From contig CM119267.1 of assembly GCA_051294375.1 (NCBI GenBank), forward strand, positions 24,749,783-24,813,782: a stretch of 64,000 bases of DNA. Reading direction: 5' to 3'. How positions within the stretch are numbered: position 1 is the stretch's first letter; the number at the start of each line of letters is the position of its first letter. Below the pieces are notes generated by a model that made no database searches, was not told the DNA's origin, and worked only from the letters and a program-made list of their open reading frames with translations. Shown one piece after another: positions 11,704 to 25,385 of this stretch. The translations under genes were made by a program, and so were the position numbers. This DNA is from Paraspadella gotoi (lineage: Eukaryota; Chaetognatha).

Positions 11704-12368
11704 GCCGGATCTGCCCACGATCATTAGCGGTAAGCAGCTGATCAGATAATTAATTAATTAATTAATATTAATTTTTTTTATTCGTGTCAAAATCGTTTTC
11801 CACTTTGTCTCGCCTCTCAATCACAAAACAACAATCTCGATCAGCAGCTTGAAATTTACATTTAGTATAAGAATAAAAAAAGCATAATCAAATAGTGAAA
11901 TAGATTGTTAGTTTTTCCCATTTTAACTCATTCCCACTTGGACGATTCCATCGTAACTTTATTTCCTGTTCAATGACACACTTTCCTACCCACATAAAAA
12001 ATTTGAAGTCAATCGCCCCAAGCACTCATTAGTAATTGGTGTTCAAATAATAATTTTTTTTTTTTCATTTTAACCCATTTCCACACGGACGATTCCATCG
12101 AAACTTGATTTCCAGCTCAATCACACACTTTCCCACCCACATACAAAATTTCATTCCAATCCATCCATCAAATCACGAGTAATTGGTGTTTTTTTGCTAA
12201 GGTAGGACGGACGGACAGACAGACATATGGACATCTTTTTTTTACATAATTTATCATAATTCAATGTTCTGACATGATATTAATGAAGGCCTGAGAAGAT
12301 TGGGGTTGCGGACCAACGGACAGACAAAGTGAATTATAGAGCCGGAATCTGCTGTAAGCAGATCCGGC
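11704..12368 (-). mobile_element. GCCGGATCTGC-terminus element, copy 3
   Basis: Same element as 9879-10540, inside the second copy of the 1.8-kb duplication. Probably the same genomic copy seen twice. Confidence 0.6.
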
Positions 12369-12469
12369 TAAAAACTACTACTTAGAAATAAATATTAACT
12401 ATTACCTAACCGAAGTCGGCGAAAGTGTGGAGAAGACGCTAAGTGAGCTGATGACTACTATCTGTATCT

Positions 12470-12680
12470 TCTGTGCCGTGACAGCAGCAATGGAACGGGT
12501 CCTGGGCTTGGAACCAGACTTGAGGGTTCCCCACGCCCCCAAAGCAGTTTAGGGCCGTCCCCACGCTTTTCACAGGGTATGTACCGGGTTGAGATTGAAC
12601 CTGGTACCTAGTGGTCATGAGTTCTTGGCTTTACTAAATGAGCCACTGCACTGGGTATTATGCTTATAGGCGGGGTGACT
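12470..12680 (-). repeat. tRNA-like SINE-type repeat, copy 3
   Basis: Duplicate of the copy at 10640-10835 with small indels and a more complete head (TAAATGAGCCACTGCACTGG at about 12635). It lies between two oppositely oriented GCCGGATCTGC-type elements. Confidence 0.55.
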
Positions 12681-12724
12681 ACAAAAGTAAAATTATGCCA
12701 AATCGACAATAAATTTGTGCTAAT

Positions 12725-13476
12725 CAGCAGATCCCGACTTTATAATTCACTTTGTCGGTCCGTTGGTCCGCCCCCTCAATCTTGTCGGGCATTCACATAT
12801 ATCATGTCAGAATATTGAATTATGATAAATTATGCAAAAATAATGATGTCCGTCTGTCTGTCTATCTGTTTGTCTGTCCGTCCAACCCACCTTATCAAAA
12901 AACACCAATTACTCGTGATTGGATGGATGGATTAGAATGAAATTATATGTGTGGGTAGGGAAGAGTGTGATTGAGCTGGATATGAAGTTTCAATCGAATC
13001 GTCTGAGTGGAAATGAGTTACGATAGAAGAAACAAAAAAATATATTTCACTATTTGAACACCAATTACTCATAAATGGATGGGGCGATTGACCTGAAATT
13101 ATGTATGTCGGTGGGAAAGTGTGTGATTAAGCTGGAAATCAAGTTTCGATGGAATCATGTGAGTGGAAATGAGTTTAAAAGGAAAAAAACAAAAACCTGT
13201 TTCACTAATTGATTATGCTTCTTTTTATTTTTATATTAAATGTAAATGCAAGATGTATTAATTAATCAAATAATTAATCGGTTAATTAATCAATTTGTCA
13301 CTTAATTAATCTGAAATTAATTAATCAGTCAATTAATCAATCAAAACAAACATTTTGATCAAATTAATTTCTTAATTTATTAATTTGAATTAATCAATTA
13401 ATTAATTAAGCAATTAACTTAAATTAATTAATTATTAATTAATTAATTACCGATAATGATCGTGGGCAGATCCGAC
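12725..13476 (+). mobile_element. GCCGGATCTGC-type element, diverged copy 4
   Basis: Begins CAGCAGATCCCGAC and ends GTGGGCAGATCCGAC. It contains GTCC/GTCT repeats, two ACCAATTACTC blocks and an (AATTAATC)n stretch. Same architecture and orientation as 4755-5430, diverged in the terminal bases. Confidence 0.55.
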
Positions 13477-13895
13477 ATTATTTGTTCAAACTTATTTTTT
13501 TTAATTGGAATTGAAGTATTTTTTATAGTGACGGTATCGTGTTGTAAGCCTATTGTTTTTGCAATTTCAGCAAAAATCGACCTAAACGTTGTTGTTGTTT
13601 TTTGCTGTTGTTGTTGTAGCCATTTTTGTTGTTTTACTGTTGTTTCCGGTGTTGTAGTCGTTGGTTTTCTTGTTGTTGTTTTTATTTTTTGGCAGAGAAA
13701 ATTATTGATATTTGGACAAAAATTATTAATTCAGTGTTAATTAAAAAAAATTTTAAATTAAAAATTAAAAAAGGGAAGAAAATGAAAGATAAACGAAAAG
13801 AGACGAAAAAAAAAATAAAAGAAAAAAAAAGAGAAACTCAATGGAAAGAAGAAAAGAAGACAGATTGAAACAGAAGAAAATGAGGGGAGAAAATT

Positions 13896-13979
<84 letters not shown>

Positions 13980-14135
13980 CAGAGACACAGAGAGAGAGAG
14001 CCTCAATCCATTTCGTTAAAACGATTCAAAGAGAAAATTCTGATTTTCATGATAAATTACTTTCGTCTTTTCGGTTCTTCTCTCCTTCCCGTCTCACTCT
14101 CTCTCTTTCTCTCTTTCCTCTCTCTCTTCTTTCTC

Positions 14136-14193
<58 letters not shown>

Positions 14194-14342
14194 CTCTCCT
14201 CTCTCTCTCTCTTCTCTCTGCCACTAAATCAGTGGCACCAATAGGTTCTGCTTTGTAAAAAGGCAAAAATAAAGAGCGAAAGATGGAGAAAACGGAGAGT
14301 GAAAGATAGAGCGGGAGAGAGGGAGAGTAGAGGAGAGAAGAG

Positions 14343-14395
<53 letters not shown>

Positions 14396-14471
14396 AAAGA
14401 CTCGGGTTAAAACGCGCCGGCGCTCCAAACTAGAGGCATATGTCGACGTCGAAGAAAGAGTGAAGAAGAAG

Positions 14472-14549
<78 letters not shown>

Positions 14550-14736
14550 AGAGAGATGGAAAAACAAGGAGGTAGAAGGAGGGGCTTTTTTAATTTGCGC
14601 CTTTTTCTTAACTCCACTTTTTTTGTTGCGATTTTTCAAATTCTGTTTTCTCGCGAATTCAAATCAAGGTAGAACTTTAGTAAAAAAATGTAATTGAAAT
14701 GGAAATGAAAAGAAACAAATTATGAATTTAAAAGTA

Positions 14737-14814
14737 GCAGATTCAAAAACAAAAGTTTTTAATAGTTTTACAACGATTTGTAAAACTATTAAAAACTTTC
14801 GTTTTCGAATCTGC
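14737..14814. repeat. 78-nt hairpin (short palindromic element)
   Basis: GCAGATTC at the left end pairs with GAATCTGC at the right end, and the stem continues through AGTTTTTAATAGTTTTAC and its complement to an AACGATTT loop, with only a few mismatches in the roughly 33-bp stem. The mirrored copy is at about 21466-21547 in the other arm. Either a small foldback element or the core of a MITE. Confidence 0.75.
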
Positions 14815-16561
14815 GACTCTCATGAACAACGAAAAGAGAGAAAAATACACAATGAATTTAAAAGTAAAAAATGAAAATTTAAAATTATGGAAGAAATTTT
14901 TAATTTAAAAGACAAGAAACAAAAAATTAAAATGAATTAAAGAAAATAATTAAACATTAAAAAAATTTGAACAGTATAAACAAATTACAAATTATGAATT
15001 TCAAAATCAAACCTAAAGCTGGTAATTCACAACTGATTTATCCTACTTAGCTAAATGTGAAGCAGATAAATGAAATAGAATTAAACAAAATGAAATAATC
15101 TTAGGAAACGATACATTTTGAATCGAATGCAACACAAAAATGAAGTGTTTTATTCATATTAGATTATGATACAGCACATACAGACAGTACATACAGTAAA
15201 TAAATGTAACAAAACAGAGACCCCTCAAAAAATTATGTGATTGGACAATTTTATCTGTATTATCTACTATATTAAAACTTCATTTTTTGTATATGTACTT
15301 TTCATGGATTTTGTCTATTATGGAAGATATTTATTAGTTACAGGTATTGGTTACAGTTACTTGTTGGTTTAAATATTTTAATACATATTTTTTGTAACAT
15401 TTTCCATTTTCTCTTTTCCCTTTTTTTTTACTTTCCCTCTTTCGTTTTCTCTCTCATTTCCTCTTTCCTTCTTTTTTCTCCTCTTCTATCTTCCTCTATT
15501 TGTTTTCTCCTTTTCACAAACAGAGTTTCTTGTTCTTTTTTTTCTCTCTTTCCTTTTTTCTCTCCTTTTCTTTTCCTTTTGCATCTTTCATGGCTTCATT
15601 TTCTTCTCTCTTTGGGCAGAAGTTAATTTCTCTACTTTTTTGGGGATTCTCTTTCTTTTTTTCTTTTTTTTTTCCTTTTTAACTTTGTTTTCTTTTTGTC
15701 TCAATTTTTCTTTGTTTTCTTCTTCCGTTTTTTCCCTTTTTTCTCTTATGTTTTTTTTTCCTTCGTTTTGTTTTTTCTCTTTTTTTTTTTCTTTCGCGTC
15801 GTTTTTCTTTTCGTCATAAATTCAATCAGCGACGAACAACGACAAAAAAAAATAGAATTCTGTCTCAGTCTCTTAACTTTCCATCTCCCTATCACTGTAT
15901 TTATCTGTTCTCTCTCCCTCTACCTCCCATTGTCTCTGTCTCTATCTGTCTCCTCCGTCTCCCTCTCCCACCCATTGTCTCTGTCTCTATCTGTGTCTTC
16001 TCTTTCCCTCTGACTCTCTCAGTCTCTGTCTCTCTCCTCTCTCCCTCTCACTCTGTGCCGAGGGGGAAAAAGAGATCGTATTTATAGCGAATTTAGTAGT
16101 AATACGATTTTTATTGAGAAGAAATTCGATGAACGACATCGAGAATTTTCTCTTTTTGCTACGACGACGACGACGACGACGACGACAGTGACGTAGAAGA
16201 CAGGGCAGCAATTCTAGATCAAATACTGTCACGAATACAGTGGTCACCTGAAAATGCAAATGTACTTTTGGGACGAAAGAGCGAATGAAATGATGAGACA
16301 TCATTTATTTACTCGTGACCAATATCTCTCTCTCTCTCTCTCTCTACTCTCCTCTTCTCTCTCTTCTCTCTCTCTCTCTCTCTATAAACATTGCCCGTCC
16401 TTCCTGGCTTCTGTCGTCGTCAAAAATTGAAAATATGATTATTAATGTGTATGTATCATGTTTATTTATCGAAAACGAGGCCAAAATTATGCTTGAGGAT
16501 GGAGGAAATTGAAAAAAGTTCGTTTGTTTATTAATAGTTTAGAGACATAGTCATTTTTCTT

Positions 16562-16603
<42 letters not shown>

Positions 16604-16774
16604 GTCGATGCTCTCCCTCTCAGGCGGCAGCAGGTTTAGTCTTAAACCTAATTTTCGTTGTTTTCTTTCATGAATAAAAAATAAGTTCATCAAACTTGGA
16701 AGAATCTTGGTTCATCCAAAGTGTTGCGCCGTAGTGAATTTAGATTCACGTGTATTTCCCTTTGATCACATGAT

Positions 16775-16802
16775 ATGACATGACATGACATGACATGACA
16801 TA
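16775..16802 (+). repeat. (ACATG)n pentanucleotide run
   Basis: Five tandem ACATG units. The counterpart in the right arm (about 19420-19445) is shortened and altered. Confidence 0.85.
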
Positions 16803-17233
16803 ACTAAAGTACTTTCTTAGCCTGTGTATTTATGACATGCACTACATCGAACTTCCGTCTTTTATTCTTTATAGTTTTAGGATTAAACAGACGGACCAAT
16901 AATTGTCTTACCTCAATTTAATTTTTAATTTGCAAAAAAAGTCAGATGCAAAGCTCAAGAAACTGAGGCCAAAAAACGGAGCCCAAGAAACGGAGCTCAA
17001 CAAACAGAGGCCAAAAAACGGAGCCCAAGAAACAGAGTCCAAACAGGACAACGCCGGAAATGATGACGACGCCGCTCACGACGCCTGAATCTAAATCAAT
17101 CGGCGCCGGAGATTGGCGTCGATGGAATTGACGCCGGCGATAAAACCATTTGAACGACGCAAATATGCAAATGTGATTTTCCGACCTTGGAACGAAGCCG
17201 AGAACGATGTTTGTTTACTTGATCTATCGCTCG

Positions 17234-17280
<47 letters not shown>

Positions 17281-17996
17281 TCTCTCTTCATCTTCTCTCT
17301 CTCTGTCGACAGACCTGATAATTAGTGAAGGCGAAATCCTCGACTCTCGTCTCCCGACTGAAGTCAAGTCTGAGGAGAGAAATTTTCTGCGAGGGGAAAA
17401 TAATGTTAAATTGGAGTGTCAGAAGAGAGAAGAGAGAGAGAGAGAGAGAGAAGAGAGAGAGGAGAGAGAGAGAGAGAGACGAGAGAGAGGAGAAAGGAGA
17501 GAGAGGTGGTGGGAGGAAGGAGAGATAAAGAGAGAGGGAGAGAGAAAGAGAGAGGGAGAGATACGAAGGAGGAAAAGGCCCAGCTTATTAAGAGGAAGAA
17601 AGAGAAAAGGAAATAGAAAAGAGAAATTAAACACTGTCACTAAACAGCAAAAAAAAAGGTTTGTTATATTTGATTGTCGTAGAATATTTATTGAGGGTAG
17701 AAGGAAGAAAAGTGGCCAATGTCAGAATGGTCAGAGAGATAAAGGCATTGTTTTCGGCATGAGAGGGCATGGGAATGGAAGCGAGGGGCTGAGCAGTGAG
17801 CAGTGAGCATGGTGTGACAGGGTGTAGGAATCATGGAGACAGGGAGAGTTTTGCATGGTGGGCATGGTGAACAATGTTCACCACTGAACATGGATGGAAA
17901 GACACGTGGGTCGTGACAAGTATTTGAATTGCGCATTTGAGTTGAGACTTCATCTGATTCATTTCTTCGCTTAATTTGGCAGAAAATAAGATACAC

Positions 17997-18000
<4 letters not shown>

Positions 18001-18032
<32 letters not shown>

Positions 18033-18111
18033 GAAAGAGAGAAGAGAGCGAAGAGAGTGAGAGAGAGGAGAGAGAGAGAGAGAGAGAGTAGAGATAGAAG
18101 GAGAGAGAGAG

Positions 18112-18143
<32 letters not shown>

Positions 18144-18145
18144 GA
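18001..18145. repeat. Centre of the inverted repeat: CT to GA switch
   Basis: Low-complexity core in which a (CT)n tract changes into (GA)n around 18031-18040 (TCTAGAAAGAGAG). Left-arm ATACACTCAC ends at 18000 and its complement starts at 18146, so the symmetry axis lies near 18073. Confidence 0.8.
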
Positions 18146-18926
18146 GTGAGTGGTATCTTATTTTCTGTCTGCAAATTAAAGTCGAAGAATGAATGGCAGA
18201 TGAAGTCTCAGACTTCAATATGCGCAATTCCAAATACTTTGTCACGGACCCACGTGTGTCTTTACCATCCATGGTTCAGGTGGTGACATTGTTCACGCAT
18301 GCGCCACGCAAATGCAAAACTCTCCCTGTCTCCCATGATTCGCTGACAGCCCTGTCACGACATAGCTCCATGGCTCACTGCTCACGGTGCCACCCTCGCT
18401 TCCATTCCCATGCCTCTCAGTCTGCCGAAAACAATGCCTTTTGATCCTCTCGTGACCATTCTGACATTGGCCATCGTTTTCTTCCTTCTAACCCGCTCAA
18501 GTAAAATATTCTGATACGGACAATCAAATAATAACAAACCCTGTTTTTTTTTGCTTGTTTGAGGTGACAGTGTTTTAAGTTTCTCCTTTTCCTATTTCCT
18601 TTTCTCTTTCTTCTCTTAATAGGCTGGGCCTTTCCTCCTTCGTATCTCTCCCTCTCTCTTTCTCTCTCCCTCTCTCTTTATCTCTCCTTCCTCCCACCAC
18701 CTCTCTCTCCTTTCTCCTCTCTCTCGTCTCTCTCTCTCTCTCTTCCTCTCTCTCTTCTCTCTCTCTCTCTCTCTCTTCTCTCTTCTGACACTCCAATTTA
18801 ACATTATTTTCCCCTCGCAGAAAATTTCTCTCCTCAGACTTGACTTCAGTCGGGAGACGAGAGTCGAGGATTTCGCCTTCACTAATTATCAGGTCTGTCG
18901 ACAGAGAGAGAGAAGATGAAGAGAGA

Positions 18927-18977
<51 letters not shown>

Positions 18978-19647
18978 TAGCGAGGCGATAGATCAAGTAA
19001 ACAAACATCGTTCTCGGCTTCGTTTCCAAGGTCGAAAATCACATTTGCATATTTGCGTCGTTCAAATGGTTTTTATGCCGGCGTCAATTCCATCAGACGC
19101 CAATCTCCGGCGCCGCATTGATTTAGATTCAGGCTCGTGAGCGGCGTCGTCATCATTTCCGGCGTTGTCCTGTTTGGACTCTGTTTCTTGGGCTCCGTTT
19201 TTTGGCCTCTGATTTGATTGGCTCCGTTTCTTGGGCTTCCGTTTTTTTGGCCTCAGTTTCTTGAGCTTTGCATCTGACTTTTTTTGCAAATTAAAAATTA
19301 AAATGAGGTAAGACAATTATTGGTCCTCTGTTTTAATCCTAAAACTATAAAAGATAAAAGACGGAAGTTCGATGTAGTGCATGTCATAAATACACAGGCT
19401 AAGAAAGTACTTTAGTTATGTCATGTCATGTTCTGTCATGTCATATCATGTGATCAAAGGGAAATACACGTGAATCTAAATTCACTACGGCGCAACCCTT
19501 TGGATGAACCAAGATTCTTCCAAGTTTGATGAACTTATTTTTATTCATGAAGAAAACAACGAAAAATTAGGTTTAAGACTAAACCTGCCGCCTGAGGAGG
19601 GAGAGCATCGACTTTGAGAATGAGAGAGAGAGAGAGAGAGAGAGAGA

Positions 19648-19687
<40 letters not shown>

Positions 19688-19874
19688 AGAGAAGAGGAAG
19701 AAAATGTTATATTTTATGGTTCATAAACTATTAATAAACAAACGACTTTTTGTCAATTTTTCCATCCTCAAGCATAATTTTGGCCTCGTTTTCGATAATA
19801 AACATGATACATAAACATAAATATCATATTTTCAATTTTTGACGCGACCAGAAGCAGGAAGGACGGGCAATGTT

Positions 19875-19916
<42 letters not shown>

Positions 19917-21727
19917 GAGAGATGAGAGAGAGAGAGAGAGATATTGGTCACGAGTAAATAAATGATGTGCTCATCATTTCATTCGCTCTTTCGTCCAAAA
20001 GTACATTTGCATTTTCAGGTACCACTGTATTCGTGACAGTATTATGATCTAGAATTGCTGCCTGTCTTCTAGTCACTGTCGTCGTCCGTCGTACGCGTCG
20101 TCGTAGCAAAAAGAGAAAATTCCTCGATGTCGTTCATCGAATTCTTCTCATAAAAATCGTATTACTACTAAATTTCGCATAAATACGATCTCTTTTTCCC
20201 CCTCGGCACAGAGTGAGAGGGAGAGAGGAGAAGAGCACAGAGACTGAGAGAGTCAGAGGGAAAGAGAAGACACAGTATAGAGACAGAGACAATGGGTGGG
20301 GAGAGGGAGACGGAAGGAGACAGATAGAGACAGAGACAATGCGAGGTAGAGGGAGAGAGAACAGATAAATACAGTGATAGGGAGATGGAAAGTTAAGAGA
20401 CTGAGACAGAATTCTATTTTTTTTTTGTCGTTGTTCGCGCTGATTGAATTTATGACGAAAAGGAAAAACGACGCGAAAGAAAAAAAAGAAGAGAAAGAAA
20501 CAAAACGAAGGAAAAAAAAAACATAAGAGAAAAAAGGGAAAGAAAAAGAAGAAAACAAAGAAAAATTGAGGACAAAAAAGAAAACAAAGTTAAAAAGGAA
20601 AAAAAAAGAAAAAAAGAAAGAGAATCCCCAAAAAAGTTAGAGAGAAATTAACTTCTGCCCAAAGAGAGAAGAAAATGAAGCCATGAAAGATCAAAAGGAA
20701 AGAGAAAAGGAGAGAAAAAAGGAAGAGAGAAAAAAAAAGAACAAGAAACTCTGTTTGTGAAAAGGAGAAAACAAATAGAGGAAGATGAGAAGAGGAGGAA
20801 AAAAGAGGAAAGAGGAAATGAGAGAGAAAACGAAAGAGGGAAAGTAAAGAAAAAGGGAAAGAGAAAATGGAAATGTTACAAAAAATATGTATTAAAATAT
20901 TTAAACCAAACAAGTAGACTGTAACCAATACCTGTAACTAATAAAAATCTTCCATAATAGACAAAATCCGATGAAAAGTACATATACAAAAAATGAAGTT
21001 TTAATTTATAGTAGATAATACAGATAAAAATTGTCCAATCACATAATTTTTTGAGGGGTCTCTGTTTTGTTACATTTATTTACTGTATGTACTGTCTGTA
21101 TGTGCTGTATCATAATCTAATATGAATAAAACAATTCATTTTTGTGTTGCATTCGATTCAAAATGTATCGTTTCTAAGATTATTTCATTTTGTTTAATTC
21201 ATTTCATTTATCTGCTTCACATTTAGCTAAGTAGGATAAATCAGTTGTGAATTACCAGCTTTAGGTTGATTTGAAATTCATAATTTGTAATTTGTTTATA
21301 CTGTTCAAATTTTTTTAATGTTAATTATTTTTCTTTAATTCATTTTTAATTTTTTGTTTCTCTGTCTTTTAAATTAAAAATTTCTTCATAATTTTAAATT
21401 TCAATTTTTTTACTTTTTAAATTCTTGTGTATTTTTTCTCTCTTTTCGTTGTTCATGAAGAGTCGCAGATTCGAAAACGAAAGTTTTTAATAGTTTTTAC
21501 AAATCGTTGTAAAACTATTAAAAACTTTTGTTTTTGAAATCTGCTACTTTTTAAATTCATAATTTGTTTCTTTTCATTTCCATTTCAATTACATTTTTTT
21601 ACCTAAAGTTCTACCTGATTTGAATTCGCGAGAAAACAGAAATTTAAAAGATCGCTACAAAAAAAGTGGAGTTAAGAAAAAAGGGCGCAAATTAAAAAAG
21701 CCCCTCCTTCTACCTCCTTGTTTTTCC

Positions 21728-21791
<64 letters not shown>

Positions 21792-22047
21792 CTCTTCTCT
21801 CACTCTTTCTTCGACGTCGACATATGCCTCTAGTTGAGCGCCGGCCGCGTTTTAACCCGAGTCTTTCTCTCTCTCCTCTCTCTCTCTCTCTCTCCTGTCT
21901 CTCTCTTTCGTCTCTCTTCTCTTTCTCTCTCCTCTAACTCTCCTCTCTTCCCGCTCTATCTTTCACTCTCCGTTTTCTCCATTCTTCGCTCTTTATCTTT
22001 TGCCTTTTTACAAAGCAGAACCTATTGGTGCCACTGGATTTAGTGGC

Positions 22048-22111
<64 letters not shown>

Positions 22112-22279
22112 GAGAGAGAAAGAGAGAAAGAGAAAAGAGAGAAAAGAGAGAGAGTGTAGACGGGGAAGGAGGAAGAACGAAAAGACGAAAGTAATTATTC
22201 ATGAAAATCAGATTTCTCTTTTGAATCGTTTTATAACGAATGGATTGAGGCTCTCTCTCTCTGTCTCTGTCTCTCTCTC

Positions 22280-22355
<76 letters not shown>

Positions 22356-22781
22356 TTTTCTCCCCTTTCATTTTCTCCTTCTGTTTCAATCTGTCTTCTT
22401 TTCTTCTTTCCATTGAGTTTCTCTTTTTTTTTTCTTTTTTTTTTTTTCGTCTCTTTTCGTTATCTTTCATTTTTCTTCCCTTTTTTAATTTTTAATTTAA
22501 AAATTTTTTTTAAATTAAACACTGAAATTAATAATTTTTGTCCAAATGATCAATATTTTCTCTGCCCAAAAAAATAAAACAACAACAAGAAAACCACGAC
22601 TACAACACCGGAAAACAACAGTAAAAACAACAAAAACTGGCCTTTACAACAACAACAGCAAAAAAACAACAAAACGTTTAGCGCTTATTGCTGAAATTGC
22701 AAAAAAATAGGCTACAACACGATACCGTCACTATAAAAAATACTTCAATTCCAATAAAAAAAATAAGTTTGAACAAATAAT

Positions 22782-23534
22782 GTCGGATCTGCCCCACGAT
22801 CCATTATCGGTAATTAATTAATAATAATTAATTAATTTAGTTAATGCTTAATTAATTAATTGGATTAATTCAAATTAATAAATTAAGAAAATTAATTTGA
22901 TCAAAATGTTGTTTTGATTGATTAATTGACTGATTAATTAATTTCAGATTATTAAGTGACAAATTGATTAATTAACCGATTAATTATTTGATTAATTAAT
23001 CATTCTTTACTTCTTAACATTTATATAAAAATAAAAAGAAGGCATAATCAAATTAGTGAAACAGGTTTTTGTTTTTTTCCTTTAAACTCATTTCCACTCA
23101 CATGATTCCATCAAACTTGATTCAGCTTAATCACACCACTTTCTACGCGACTTACATAATTTCAGTCAATCGCCCCATCCATTTATGAGTAATTGGCGTT
23201 CAAATAGGAAATATATTGTTTTTGTTTCTTCTATCGTAACTCATTCCAGCTCAGAACGATTCGATGAAACTTCAATATCCAGCTCAATCACACTCTTCCC
23301 TACCACACATATAATTTCATTTCTATCCATCCATCCAATCACGAGTAATTGGTGTTTTTGATAAGGTGGGTTGGACGGACAGACAAACAGATAGACAGAC
23401 AGACGGACATCATTATTTTTTGCATAATTTATCATAATTCAATATTCTGACATGATTATATGTGAATGCCCGACAAGATTGAGGGGGCGGACCAACGGAC
23501 CCGACAAAGTGAATTATAAAGTCGGGATCTGCCT
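22782..23534 (-). mobile_element. GCCGGATCTGC-type element, mirror of copy 4
   Basis: Inverted counterpart of 12725-13476, running from GTCGGATCTGCCCC to GTCGGGATCTGCC. Confidence 0.5.
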
Positions 23535-23579
23535 GATTACACAAATTTATTGTCGATTTGGCATAATTTTTACTTTTGT

Positions 23580-23790
23580 AGTCACCCCGCCTGTAAGCAT
23601 AATACCAGTGCAGTGGCTCATTTAGTAAAGCCAAGAACTCATGACCACTAGGTACCAGGTTCAATCTCAACCCGGGGTACACTACCCTGTGAAAAGCGTG
23701 GGGACGGCCCTAAACTGCTTTGGGGGCGTGGGAACCCTCAAGTCTGGTTCCAAGCAGGACCCGTTCATTGCTGCTGTCACGGCACAGAAG
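23580..23790 (+). repeat. tRNA-like SINE-type repeat, copy 4
   Basis: Counterpart of 12470-12680: GTGGCTCATTTAGTAAAGCC, then CATGACCACTAGGTACC, a GGTTCAATCTCAACCCGG B-box region and the GGACCCGTTCATTGC tail. Confidence 0.6.
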
Positions 23791-23888
23791 ATACAGATAG
23801 TAGTCATCAGCTCACTTAGCGTCTCTCCACACTTTCGCCGACTTCGGTTAGGTAATAGTTAATGATTTATTTCTAAGTAGTAGTTTTT

Positions 23889-24553
23889 AGCCGGATCTGC
23901 TTACAGCAGATTCCGCTCTATATTCACTTTGTCTGTCCGTGTGGTCCGCAACCCAATCTTCTCAGGCCTTCATTAATATCATGTCAGAACATTGAATTAT
24001 GATAAATTATGTAAAAAAAAGATGTCCATATGTCTGTCTGTCCGTCCGTCTACCTTAGCAAAAAAACCACCAATTACTCGTGATTTGATGGATGGATTGA
24101 ATGAAATTTTGTATGTGGTGGGAAAGTGTGTGATTGAGCTGGAAATCCAGTTTCGATGGAATCGTCCGTGTGGAAAAATGGGGTTAAAATGAAAAAAAAA
24201 AAAATTATTATTTGAACACCAATTAATATGAGTGCTTGGGGCGATTGACTTCAATTTTTTATGTGGGTAGGAAAGTGTGTCATTGAACAGGAAAATAAAG
24301 TTACGATGGAATCGTCCAAGTGGGAATGAGTTAAAATGGGAAAAACTAACAATCTATTTCACTATTTGATTATGCTTTTTTATTCTTATACTAAATGTAA
24401 ATTTCAAGCTTGCTGATCGAGATTGTTGTTTTGTGATTGAGAGGCGAGACAAAGTGGAAAACGATTTTGACACGAATTAAAAAAAATTAATATTAATTAA
24501 TTAATTAATTATCTGATCAGCTTGCTTACCGCTAATGATCTGGGCAGATCCGC
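23889..24553 (+). mobile_element. GCCGGATCTGC-terminus element, mirror of copies 2/3
   Basis: Begins AGCCGGATCTGCTTACAGC and ends GGGCAGATCCGC near 24553, with the same interior blocks as 4755-5430. Confidence 0.55.
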
Positions 24554-24757
24554 ATTGTTTGCTCAAACTTGTTTAAAAAAGAAGCCAAAACTCCAGTCGG
24601 CGAAAGTAAAATTTTACCGTTATTTTTTTTTTTTTTAAAGTTAAAATTTAATTTAAGCAAGGTAATGACATGAAAACTACGTATAAATATGAGTTAAAAC
24701 TATCTTTTTTTTCCTTGCCTTCTTATATTTGGAGAAAAAGCAAAATTTCTGCCCGCT

Positions 24758-24805
<48 letters not shown>

Positions 24806-25150
24806 CTCTCTCTCTCTCTCTCTCTTCTCCTTCAACCTTTATACACACGTCTCTTTTTTTCTTTCAAAAAGACTTGTTTTTCTGCGCAAAGTAAGAATTA
24901 TGTAAATCGGTTCATTTTCTCTGCCGCTGGGACTCGTAGCAGAACCGAGAATTTGAAAGGAAAAAAATCTTTTTGGATCTAAGAAAATAAAAAGACAGAA
25001 AAGGAAGAAAAAGAAAGGAAAAAAAGGGGAGAAGGGTGAGAAATAAAAAAAGAAAAAAGAAAAAAAGGATAAAAAATGTTTTGTATCAAAAATCGAGACA
25101 AGAAGAGAAAGAAGAAGAAAAAAATGAAGAAGAATTAAGACGTTGCTTGA

Positions 25151-25204
<54 letters not shown>

Positions 25205-25310
25205 TATGGCGGGACGGGTTCCTTTCGATCCCAGATTGAGAAGAGGAAAAGGAGGAGGAGACAAAGGGAGGCAGAGCGTTAGGAAAAGGTTACAAAGGAG
25301 AGAGTGTTGC

Positions 25311-25385
<75 letters not shown>

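Larger units (their letters stand above)
8739..18000 (+). repeat. Left arm of giant inverted repeat
   Basis: Nearly every recognisable block here recurs as reverse complement in 18146-25701. Matching landmarks include the 32-bp array (8739/25701), a GC-rich CCGCCGCCGCAG block (8945/25490), CAAGCAACGTC near the CT tract (9299/25141), hairpin DNA (14737-14814/21466-21547), a segment near 15160-15370 (21160-20920, about 97% alike by eye) and GGCATGGGAATGGAAGC (17767/18415). The left arm is longer because 9290-11069 is repeated as about 11120-12900. No gene is recognised in it. Confidence 0.85.
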
